Source: Ceraceosorus guamensis (Eukaryota > Basidiomycota > Exobasidiomycetes > Ceraceosorales > Ceraceosoraceae). From it: a DNA stretch of 64,000 bases. Made by a program: the position numbers and the translations under genes. The stretch is taken from positions 1 through 64,000 of the forward strand of contig NW_020290072.1 of assembly GCF_003144195.1 (NCBI RefSeq). The letters run 5' to 3'. Every line of letters begins with the position of its first letter. The stretch's first letter is position 1. The notes under the pieces are model-generated. The model did not search any database. It was not told the DNA's origin and worked only from the letters and a program-made list of their open reading frames with translations. Shown here piece after piece: positions 43,635-53,180 of this stretch.

Positions 43635-44914
43635 ATGAGTTCCGTGGCTGCTACTCACGCCAAGATGGCACCTGCGCCCAACACTGGAACTGCCACTGCG
43701 GCGCCCTCAGCCGTTGGCACCATCACTCTTGTTGGTGGTGCAAAGGGCGAGCAGTCTCCCGAAACCCTCGCCGCTCTCAATGGCGGTGCCGCACGTCTCG
43801 CAGGGATGCTGCCCGCTTTCAGGCCAGTGGACCAGCTATTCTTCACCCTCAAGCACGTGCTGCCCGTAATGATCTTGCAATACATCTCTCAGACTGCCGC
43901 TTCTTCTCAGCCCGCTTCCGGGGCGGACGAGGCCTCCCAATGGACCGTCAAGACCGTTGCTGCGGTCTACGCGGCCACCTACATCCTCCTTGGCCTCAAC
44001 ACCACAAAATTCTTGGCCGCCTTCTCCCACAAGTGGGGCTACCTCGACCGTGACGTTGAGCGGAACGGCAGGACAGCCGAGACGATCGGCTACTCTAGTC
44101 TATCCGTGAGTACAAAGTTCGCCCGGAGATGGAAATGCGAGGCGATCACGGCCAGCTGACATGAGCCTTGACGAATGGTACGGCACACAATCTACAGGCA
44201 ACCTTTGTCATCTCATCCGTCGCGCGCATCGCGGCTGGAGCCTACTTCTACCGCAGCAGCATCGGTGCACCTTCTCTCAGCTTGTCCCTCCCCTTCAAGA
44301 TGTCATTGTACGCCATCATCTTTGACTTCTTCTACTACGTCTACCATCGTCTTCAACACTCTTCTCTGATTCCTGGACTGCGAGCGCTCCACATGGCGGG
44401 CGAGCATCGCGCTACGGACAGCCACCCTACCCCAGGCATGGTCACGCTTCAATCCCGTCCCACCTCTCACTTGGACCCCATCCGAGCAGTGGGCCTTCAC
44501 CTCGCTGCCATGTCCGTCTTCTCCTACTTGCCCATCACTTTTGGCTTCCACGAATGGTTCTACGTTACTTGCGCCATGCTCTACACCGAGCTGTACTGCC
44601 TTTCGGGAGCTCGCGTGCACAGCGAAGCCTGCACCACGGCGCTCCTCGTCAGGTGGACTGGCGACCGCACCCTGAACCCCATCAACCCTCTGCCCCGCCT
44701 CACCCAGTTCGACAAGAACAACGAGGACACCGACCAGCACTATCTCGCTGCCGTTTCCGACAAGAAGCTCAAGCTGGCCAACTTTGGTCAACAAAGTCGC
44801 GTTTGGGATGACATCTTTGGCACGGTGACGGATAGGTTGGAGTGCCGGGAGCTGAGCATCAATTGGTCCCTCAGTGCCAGCGACCGTGTTCCCCACTTCA
44901 TGAAGAGCACTTGA
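43635..44914 (+). CDS. Fatty acid hydroxylase/sterol desaturase family protein
   Basis: Predicted multi-pass ER membrane protein of the sterol desaturase/fatty acid hydroxylase superfamily. Exons 43635-44105 and 44198-44914 join in phase 0 to give 395 aa. The superfamily needs three His boxes for a di-iron centre. Here the first is clear, HRLQH (about 207-211), after the hydrophobic IIFDFFYYVY. The second position reads LHMAGEHR with His spaced by four instead of the usual HxxHH, and the third reads GARVHSEA without the paired His. It may be a divergent or non-catalytic member. The start MSSVAATHAKMAP at 43635 is chosen over an upstream in-frame ATG whose extension looks like leader sequence. 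Confidence 0.72.
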
Positions 44915-46224
44915 GCGTCAACCATGAAGCGGCGGAGCAGATGTGCATCATCCTCTTCGCAGTCTTGAAAATGCTTGTGAAGAGTGTAGTTTGCTCCTCC
45001 TGGTCCGCCATCTCGCGAAACCTGCCCGATGTCTACTCGGAGTCGAGCAGCTCTACCTTGCAATCCTCGCCGGAAATCATACCCACCCCGTCCTTTGTCA
45101 CCGATTCTGCACAATCTACGAGAACAATTCATCTGCTTCGGTCTCTCGTCGTGGGAATGATCTGCCTTGCGTGAATGCGTTGGGAAGGCGGATGTGGGCG
45201 TGTGATGGGTTAGCGGTTGCTGACTCGTAGAAAACGGTCTGGCGAGCCGCGACGTGTGAGTCTTGATTCCATTTAAGATTGCGATTTTGATTGCTTGCGT
45301 TGTCTGCGCACAGGAAAGTGCTCATCACGTGGATCTTGGATGAGGCACGCTTGATCGCAATTAAGGGCGGTAGTCGTGAGTGCATTTGGTCACCCGTGCA
45401 AGGGCGCACGAATGTGATGAGATGATCACACATTTCACCGTTCTCACCGTTCACCCAAGCCAAGCCAAGCCAAGCAAGATCCATACGCGTTGACGGCAAG
45501 CACGAGACGATGGCTGACTCCAAGTTGGCCACCACCACCACAAGCACCACGCACACCGATCCTTACTTCTCTTGCTTCGCAATGCAGCAATTGTCCGAGT
45601 AGTTAGGAGCCGACTCGGAGCCGCGGGCCGATGTCCACTCAGACTCTTGCTCGCCCGACGCCGACGCCGACGTCTACCAGTCTCCGCGGGCCGTGTTGGC
45701 GAGCGCTGCATGCTGGCGTTGCTCGCGTTGCTCGGGGCTGCAGTCGTGAGTGCGGCCATCGGCACTCTTTGCCGCGACTTGCTAACACCCTGAAGGCGGG
45801 CCCCTGCTTTACGCCGCGTACCCTCGCGCCGACCCGACACAAATCGCGATGGAGTGGGTCTCGGAATCAGAAAGGTCATGGCGAGCAGTCAAGCTCGACT
45901 TGTGTTGTCGAGAGGCGCCATGCATCCGTGGTGATGGCCGATGTGCGGCCTTTCGGCGTGCGCCACGACCATTTTAGGCGGGCTCGCTCCGAGCATTGCC
46001 GCATGGCGACCACTCGTTGCTCTCCGTCGCCCACCCACTGATGGCGCTCAGATAGAGGTTGCAAAATATATATAAGACCCTCGCATGAGTGCACCTCAAG
46101 ACATGTTCGCCGATGATCGTTGGCTCACTCGAAAACCTTGTCCAAAGAATCGTCCAGCTCGCCCAGCTCGAGCAACTCATCAAAGTCGTTTTGATCGATT
46201 CAGCTCGCGACTTGCTACGATACT
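44915..46224. other. Intergenic, no gene seen
   Basis: Between the hydroxylase-family gene and the dehydroquinate synthase, both plus strand. No supported frame. It includes a CCAAG array (about 45455-45475) and a TATA-like site near its right end. Confidence 0.55.
46067..46075 (+). promoter_or_regulatory. TATA box of the dehydroquinate synthase gene
   Basis: TATATATAA about 150 bp before the ATG at 46225, followed by a GC-rich leader. Spacing and sequence fit a core promoter. Confidence 0.5.
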
Positions 46225-47635
46225 ATGCCTGCCACTATCCGAACTCAGGCGGCCGATGATGGGAATGCGCGACTAGGCAAACAGCTGAGGGCCCCTCAGC
46301 ACAATCCGCAGCGGTCTGAGCCCAATGCTTCGGCCCCACTACCGTACGCGATGATGGCAGACGGCATCGAGATCAAGGTGTGCCTCGACTCTCAGATCCA
46401 CATCGGCTCCGCCGACTCGTCATTCGATTACCTATCCTACATCGCTCGATCCGTCATCCACGGTCTGCCTTCGAGCGCCTACTTGATCGTGACGGACAGA
46501 AATGTCGCCAAATTCCACCTGACCTCCCTCGAGGCTGCATTGCATGCCGTCATCGAGGCCAACGCACGCATCAGCTCCAAAGTCTCGACCTACATCATGC
46601 CGAGCGGAGAAGCGACAAAGACTCGGGAAACGAAAGCGGGGATGGAGGATTGGATGCTGGTCTCTGGACTCACTCGTGATACCGTCGTCATCGCCTTGGG
46701 TGGAGGGGTCGTGGGCGACTTGGTGGGCTTTGTAGCTGCGACATACATGAGGTCCGTCAGGCTCTGTCACGTTCCGACCACACTGCTCGCCATGGTCGAC
46801 AGCTCGGTCGGTGGTAAAGTGGCCGTCGACACACCTCTGGGCAAGAACATGATCGGAGCATTTCATCCTGCGAAGCACATCTTTGTCTTTCCGCACTTCC
46901 TTGTCACTCTGCCAGCTCGCGAAGTAGCAAATGGCATGGCTGAGGTGATCAAGACGGCTGCGATCAGAGATTCCACCATGTTTCGCCTCATTGCCAGCTC
47001 GGCCGCTGACATTTGGCAAGCTTTCAAAGACGTCAAAGATGCAAGTGGAACGTGCATGTTGGAAAGTCGACTGCACTTCCTGCAGTCTTTCATTGCTTCT
47101 TCCATTGCGATCAAGTCTGACATTGTCAATGCGGACCCCAAAGAGCTGAATGGGACTCGCAATTTGGTCAACTTTGGACACACGATCGGTCATGCCATAG
47201 AGTCGCTGCTGGTGAGTATCCAGGGTGCGCCTTGGGTGATGGCTCATCACGAATGCTCAACGATCCACGGCATCTCCTCGACCCAAGCTGCCGGAAGCGC
47301 TGCACGGTGAAGCGATCGCGGTCGGAATGTGCCTGGAAGCACGCATCGCTGTGACAAAGGGTCACCTGACAATTTCTGAGCTACGGTCGCTACGAGATTG
47401 CCTGAAGGCATACGATTTGCCCACGAGCATGCTGGATTTTGCAAAGTGCGCGTCAGCACCCAACCTGACCGTCGACAAGCTGCTCGATCGAATGGCAATC
47501 GACAAGAAGAATGCCGGAATCGCAAAGAAGGTCGTCCTCCTCAGTTCTCTGGGCTCGACTGCGGAGAAGCAAGCTTCGATCGTCGAGGATGCTCACATCG
47601 CGGCGGTCATCGCTGCAGACAAGGAAGAGTCGTGA
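46225..47635 (+). CDS. Stand-alone 3-dehydroquinate synthase (AROM-type domain)
   Basis: Predicted sugar-phosphate cyclase converting DAHP to 3-dehydroquinate, the second shikimate step. Exons 46225-47211 and 47288-47635, 444 aa. Family residues are all visible: GEATKTRETKAGMEDWML, the NAD-binding LGGGVVGDLVGFVAATYMR, VPTTLLAMVDSSVGGKVAVD, the GKN of LGKNMIGAF, AEVIK, RNLVNFGHTIGHAIES and LHGEAIAVGM, so an active metal site is expected. In fungi this domain normally forms the first part of the five-domain AROM protein. Here the frame stops after it, and no EPSP synthase, kinase, dehydratase or dehydrogenase domain follows in the next 1.6 kb. The motif style is that of AROM rather than bacterial enzymes. 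It could be an AROM-derived paralog with a new substrate. Exon 2 uses the acceptor ACCCAAG. Confidence 0.88.
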
Positions 47636-49072
47636 CGAATGAGTGCATGGTAAGTTGTCGTGTCGGCGCCTTTTACGCGGGTCGGAGCGTTTGCTTGCTG
47701 GCACTCAGAGGTGAAGAGATGCAGGCGTAGAGGAAGGTCGAGCGCTGTGCAGCCACGTCGACACCCGACCACCACAACCTGCACGTAAACGCTCCGGAGC
47801 GGCCCTTTCGCACTGAAAATCGTGGGATCGCATTGCTATACGACTTGCGTGGATCTACATTCGTGCCAGAATCATGCTGTCGACTCGTTCACATCAAATA
47901 CATGACTCGATGCGTGTGACGTGTCGCAGGAGCTGATTGAAGGCTTGTTAGCTGAGCGAAATTCGCGCAAGCAGCTCATCCGATGGTGCACTCACCACGC
48001 ATACGCCGTGAAAGCTTCTGGTCTGATCCAATCCGCAAAAGGTGGCGTTCGCTCTGCCATTCTGCGCACCATTTTCGGGCCGATGAGAATGAGGAGATGA
48101 GGATGAGCGAAATGTGCTCAAACGAGCAAAATACGCTCAACGTTCGCTGATGGTCGCTCAGCTCAGCTCAGCTCTCAGCTCAGTCCCCTGTCGCTCTTGC
48201 CTCGAGCGGGAGAGGAGCGCGTCGTTCTGGACTCCTGCGCGAGTCGATGCATATGCATGCGACACACCTCTATATGTTCAGCCTTGGCGCAAACGCGTCG
48301 GGGGTGTTGCTGGCTGTTGCGATCGTGGAGGGGGCCGTGATGTCGTGCGACAGCGCACTTGTGTGCAGCTGTCAAGAGCCTCGGGGTTGGCTGCCGCGCG
48401 CATCGCATCGCATCGCATCGCATCACGCACATCTTCCCCAACTTGACGTCTGCTGCGCGGTACCGCGGCATCTTGTCGAGCGAACGCTTTCTTGACTGCA
48501 GATTAATTGCAGGAGCTGGATGACTGCCCAAGTGCCTTTGCTATACACTCTCAGACTGTAGTCGAGAGGGTATGATCAACACACGCCTAATCTGCACGCA
48601 TGCAGCGTGCGGGCCCGACTGCTGGACTGCTCATGCTCATGCTCATGCTCATGCTCATGCTCATGCTCATGCTCATGCTCCTGCTCATGCTCATCGGACG
48701 GCGCGCGGTGAGCTGAACACATTTGAGTCATTTTTGCTCGTGCGAGCTGAGCTGAGCGATGACAGTCGTGACTCTCGCCATGCACTGCGCTGTGTGGCGC
48801 AAGCGCCGAGGCTCACACGACACTCTGTGACTGCGTGGCAAGGCGCTAGCTGCTGCTGTGTGAGCGTCAGAGGCTGAGCGAGCGGTATGCAGCGGCAGCG
48901 GCGGCGGCGGCGACCTGCTGTGCCTCTTATCGAGCGGCGAGTTCCCTTTTCCCGCCCCCTTGCGGTCCATATGCGCTGGACTAGGCGTGTGGGACCGAGG
49001 TGAGCACACAGCATACCGCCATTCCCTTGCGAGGCATGCAATGGGGGTGCACGGCCCCCCGGTCCGAAAAGC
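47636..49072. other. Intergenic, no gene seen
   Basis: Between dehydroquinate synthase and metallothionein. It holds a GCATC array (about 48405-48425) and a CTCATG hexamer array (48629-48690). No supported frame. Confidence 0.55.
48629..48690. repeat. Hexanucleotide array (CTCATG)n
   Basis: About ten units of TGCTCA/CTCATG, one changed to CTCCTG. Confidence 0.9.
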
Positions 49073-49078
49073 TATAAA
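49073..49078 (+). promoter_or_regulatory. TATA box of the metallothionein gene
   Basis: TATAAA 150 bp upstream of the metallothionein ATG. A strong TATA box is usual for inducible metallothionein genes; no metal-response element could be named. Confidence 0.6.
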
Positions 49079-49222
49079 TGCAGGGGCATCATTCTCCATC
49101 CATCGAGTGCCTCTCCCTTCCTCCTTCACACCTCAGCCCTCACCACACATCGCTCTCGAAGCTGCTCATCGATTTCCTTTATCATCAACAACTCGCTACG
49201 CACCCACACTATACATCCCACA

Positions 49223-49495
49223 ATGGCTTGCCCCTGCGCCGAACCAGACAACACCGCTGCTGCTTGCACCTGCGCAAAGGGAGACTGCAAGTGCAGCGCC
49301 AACGAGTGCAAGTGCCCTTCTTGGTGAGTGGGTGGGATCGAATCGACGCGGGCATGAGCTGCGAGTCTGTCTGTCTGCCATGCATGCATGCATGCATGCA
49401 CTTGGCTATTCGCTTTGCTCACATCCCCCCATTCCCAACCGAACCCCCTTCTTGACGCTCCGTCACACGACAGCCCCAAGAAGGATCACGCCTGA
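49223..49495 (+). CDS. Metallothionein, 40 residues
   Basis: Small Cys-rich protein expected to bind Cu(I) or Zn/Cd through thiolate clusters in the cytosol. Exons 49223-49323 and 49474-49495 flank a 150-bp GTGAGT...CAG intron. The spliced product of 40 aa begins MACPCAEPDNTAAACTCAKG, continues DCKCSANECKCPSC and ends PKKDHA. It has nine Cys, eight of them in four C-x-C pairs. The intron interrupts the codon of the ninth Cys (TG|C); without splicing that codon becomes Trp followed directly by a stop. This explains why the gene is easily missed. The intron contains a TGCA run. Both lengths and the C-x-C spacing fit fungal metallothioneins, though they are too short for reliable subfamily assignment. 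Confidence 0.85.
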
Positions 49496-50528
49496 ATGGA
49501 TCGCCTGCCTGCACTCGAACGCAACGGTTGCTTCATCAAGCGTGAGTGTAGCATTGCGGGGGTAATGCAGCCCCTTCAAGCTGTGCTCTGATCAACGCAG
49601 CGTACACACTCGCTCTCGTGCTGACAGTGCGAATCTCTCGATCGTGCCCACCCCAGAGGAAATGTGGACAGTCTAATTCAGAAATCGCGAAATGCACGGA
49701 GGAGCATTCGCGATTGCCGGGGAGGGGAGGGGAGGGCCCGGGCCGGGCCGCGTGTGGCAAGCAGTCAGTCGATCGATCCCTCTGATGTGATCGCGAATCA
49801 GAATGAAATCGTGTTTCATCGTGCTCCGTGTGCTGATTGTGATGGTTGGTGCATGCGTGGGAAGCGTCCAATGCTTATGCTTGCTTGCGAAATGGACTTT
49901 GACTTCGATGAATGCTAGCTAGCTAGCTAGCTGGCTTGTCCCTTGTGATCATTCACGATTCTGCTCTGCAACGGCGTTGTTGCGCAAAAGTCACCGCCAC
50001 ATTTGAGCACGTGACGAGCGAAGCTAAGGTTGGGATTTCGCCCCCGCGGCGTCGCGCGCCCGTTTTTGGAATTCGAGATTTTGGAGAGTCACGAGTGTGC
50101 TGCACGGCGCTCGACCCGTTCTTTCTCACCAGTGCAGTGCACCTCTCCTCATCTCATCATCAGAGCGAGACTGAAAGCTCACTCTGACTCCTCCTCGACG
50201 CCCTACCTTGCGCTTGCTGCTACTGCCGCCCAGCGCTCGTCTCACATCTTCAATCACAAGCACGAATCACGAGTTACAAGTCACCGACCGCACCTCGACA
50301 CCGACGCGCAACATTACCCCCCCACGCATTTCGTGGAGCTCCTACGCCCTCCTTTGTTTCCAGACCTTTCGAAGCCCCTTCGTCCGAAAGTAAAGACAAA
50401 ACCCGCTCGATCAGTCCCTTTTGCAGTCCTTGGCAACTCGACGAGCCGGATACAAATTTGCGCGAGTGGAAATTGCGCTCCCCCCCCCCTCCTCCTCCTC
50501 CTCCTGAGCGCAATATCGAGATCTGAAG
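49496..50528. other. Intergenic, no gene seen
   Basis: Between metallothionein and RPB8. It includes a self-complementary AGCT/GCTA run (49912-49932) and a C10 tract followed by CCT repeats just before RPB8. No supported frame. Confidence 0.55.
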
Positions 50529-51447
50529 ATGTCGGCCTCTTCACCCATCCTGTACGAGGTCGGATTGGCCATCAAGAATATTGATCCGGATGGCAAAAAG
50601 TTTGACAGAGGTGAGTTGGGTAGCATGTACGTCCTGAGGGGGGAATGCGCGTCCGCCCCCGCCCAGCCGTTGTCCGCTAGGGTGGGGGGAGAAAAGGGAC
50701 TTCTTCTTCTTCTTCTTCTTCAAGACGGTACTTCCATGATGCTGCACGAGGCCACGAGCTGCCAGCAAGGGCAGCCGCGACGCGCACCCATAGAACCTCG
50801 CTTGTTTGCTAATCTGCCTCACCTCTCCTCCTCCCCCTCCTCTCCTCTTCTCCACGCAGTTTCGCGCATAGTGTTGGAGTGTCCCACCGATAGCAGCATC
50901 AAAGTTCTCTTGGACGTCGCCGTCGACCTGTATCCTCTACAAATAGGTAGGAGCATCAATATGAAGCTGACGAACAGTCTGGATCGGGGCGCGGGAAGGA
51001 TGGACGAGGTCAGTCTGGCGGAGAGGAACAAGGATGCTTGGAGGTTGAATGGGCCTAGTCTGGCCGATGAGGCGGACTACGTGATGCATGGCAAAGTGAG
51101 TAGATTGCGCGCTCTAGTGGATCAAGGCGGTCGGTCGATCGGTCGGTCGGTCCATCTCCGACGAAGCGAGCGATGAGCCGTGGGATGCTTGCGCGATAGG
51201 GAGCAAACGAGCGAACCGGGCAGACGAAAGAGGGAAGAAGTGAACGCTTGGTATCCAGACGTGCTGACGCGACCCTCTGCATTCGTACTCTTTCCTCGCA
51301 TTTCAGATTTACAAGTACGACGAGACAGCAAGCACAATCGTCACAGCGTATGGGTCATTTGGTGGCCTATTGATGGCACTGACGGCCGAGGCCGATACGC
51401 TCAGCCGCTTGACTGTAGGCGGCAACGTGTTCCTCTTGCTCAAATAG
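50529..51447 (+). CDS. RPB8: RNA polymerases I, II and III subunit RPABC3 (RPB8)
   Basis: Shared OB-fold subunit of all three nuclear RNA polymerases. Three exons: 50529-50610, 50860-51095 and 51307-51447, giving 152 aa, the usual size. The spliced sequence follows the family from FDRVSRIVLECPTDSSIKV through MDVAVDLYP-like LLDVAVDLYPLQIG, LADEADYVMHGKIYKYDE and the conserved end AYGSFGGLLMALTAEA to NVFLLLK. The introns, 249 and 211 bp, are longer than most in this window. Convergent with the next gene, with only about 125 bp between stop codons. Confidence 0.94.
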
Positions 51448-51572
51448 AAAATGAACGCTTCCAAAGACATGCTTTTGGTGGTGAAGCGGGAATGTGCGAT
51501 AAGGATGGAGATGAGTCGGGAGGCGCGAGACAAGTGCTTGGAGGGGAGGGCCCAGAGTGATTCCATCCAGCT

Positions 51573-52721
51573 TCATCGCTCCACATCCCATCTGCCAATC
51601 TCGACCCTGCAAATCTCCTCTAACGACTGCCTGTCCAAGCTCGAGCTGCTCGGAGCTGCAAAAGGTCTGAGATGACGCAGCGCCTGCCACTCCTCCAAGA
51701 CGCGAGTACGGGTGGAAGCTCTCGAAGAGGGTGTGGACCTGGCCCTCGAGCTCGACCTTGAAGCTGGTCTGGAGCCGGACGCGTCATTGGATGCTTGGCT
51801 GTTGTTGCTTGATTCCGATTCCGAGGCAGTGTGAGAGCGTGAGCTTGCGCTGCTCGAGCGGGAGGCAGCATCCGAGTCGGAGTGTTCGCTCGCAGAGCTC
51901 GACGAGCTCTGCCCCTCGTCTTTGATGCCTTTTCCCTCGACGCTATGTAGTGAGGGCGCAGGCGCGGACCCAACTCCGGCGTCTGGGGATGCGCTCGCAA
52001 AGCCGGCCACGCACCCGCGACGAATGAGAAGCTGGCTCAGCATGTTCAGGTGGACAGACTGCAGAATGTGCACAGAGACCTGAGCTTGCACTGCGCCTAC
52101 AATGTCGTCTAGGGACCAAGTATTCCACTGCGGTGCGGAGACGAACTCGACCCCTTTAGCATCCAGTGCCTCGGTCAGTATGCGCTGTGCGCTGAAACTC
52201 GTTTGGCGTAGCTTGTGAGAGAGCTTGGAGAGACGAGGCAAGAGGAGTTGCAAGTCTTGCACGTCCGAATGGAGATCCTCGAGCGCGGAAGCTATGCTGG
52301 AATGCTTGATCAGCGAAGATGGAGAGAGCTTGAGAGCGTCATCCAGAGAGCCAGAAGATGTGCATACAGCCGCAACGGCCTTTGCCAAGTCTTCTCGAAC
52401 CACCATTTCCCAGGCTCTGAGCGTCCTGAGGTGTTCTCGGCACAGATCGCGCGCTCGTCTGTGCCACGTCGTCTCTTGAGAACGCGCTAGATGATCATCC
52501 TCTGAATGCGCGCCGGCTGGCTGTCTCCTGTTCGGCGTATGTGCGGACGCGCTCTCATCATCGTCTGAGAAGGGCGTGCCTGACCGACCGCGTGCGTTGG
52601 CGGCACCTGTCCCTGTCCCTGTCCCTGTCCCTGGCGAAGGCGAAGGCGAGGGCGAGGGCGAGGCAGAGAAGAGCCTGCTACCGCCGCTGATATTGCCCTT
52701 CTTGTTCTTCTTGGAGCTCAT
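51573..52721 (-). CDS. Unrecognised Ser-rich helical protein
   Basis: Single-exon gene of 382 aa; I do not recognise the family. Residues 1-85 are disordered and basic with an SPSPSPSP and GTGTGTG stretch. Residues about 86-235 look helical (RARDLCREHLRTLRAWEMVV, DVQDLQLLLPRLSKLSHKLR, VHILQSVHLNMLSQLLIRRG). The rest is a Ser-rich acidic then Ser/Arg tail, with a final helix LEEWQALRHLRP. It has no membrane segment or metal motif. The small helical core with disordered flanks would suit a nuclear or kinetochore-type subunit, but that is only an impression. It is divergent from the Rad1 gene with about 460 bp between starts. Confidence 0.65.
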   Translation of the reverse strand: MSSKKNKKGNISGGSRLFSASPSPSPSPSPGTGTGTGTGAANARGRSGTPFSDDDESASAHTPNRRQPAGAHSEDDHLARSQETTWHRRARDLCREHLRTLRAWEMVVREDLAKAVAAVCTSSGSLDDALKLSPSSLIKHSSIASALEDLHSDVQDLQLLLPRLSKLSHKLRQTSFSAQRILTEALDAKGVEFVSAPQWNTWSLDDIVGAVQAQVSVHILQSVHLNMLSQLLIRRGCVAGFASASPDAGVGSAPAPSLHSVEGKGIKDEGQSSSSSASEHSDSDAASRSSSASSRSHTASESESSNNSQASNDASGSRPASRSSSRARSTPSSRASTRTRVLEEWQALRHLRPFAAPSSSSLDRQSLEEICRVEIGRWDVER

Positions 52722-53180
52722 GCCGGCTAATGAAAGGGTCCAGTCGTACGTATAGAGTGGCAGTCACGAGGGCGCGTGTGTAGTCCTGATCAAGGCTCTT
52801 CTGCAACCTGCTGAAAAAGATTCGGTGGCAGCCATGCAGGTGACAGCAGAAGGGAGAGGTTGATCTCGTCGCGACGCACGCATCTCACAGTCACGCGGCA
52901 GTCGTGAGTCTCTATAGTCATAGTCACCATGCAGTCCCTGCTCCGTAAATTTTGCTCCACTCAAGACTCGGATCGGACTCTCGAACCAGCGAATGCATCG
53001 GGCGCGCGCGCGCGCACGTTCCGCTCCCAGACGGAGCTCAGCGCGCACCCACGAGGCATCATCTTTATCACCATCATCCCTCCATTCCGTACGTATTGCA
53101 TCGGCTCCAGCAGCGGCAACCCTTGACGACAAAAAAAGCTAGCGCAAGAGCTCGAGAAACTGCTCGAGAAGCTGCATACG
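52722..53180. promoter_or_regulatory. Divergent promoter region of the unknown gene and Rad1
   Basis: About 460 bp between two divergent starts. It contains GTCACGAG and GTCGTGAGTC words of the kind frequent in this genome and a GCGCGCGCGC run near 53004. No named site is supported. Confidence 0.4.
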
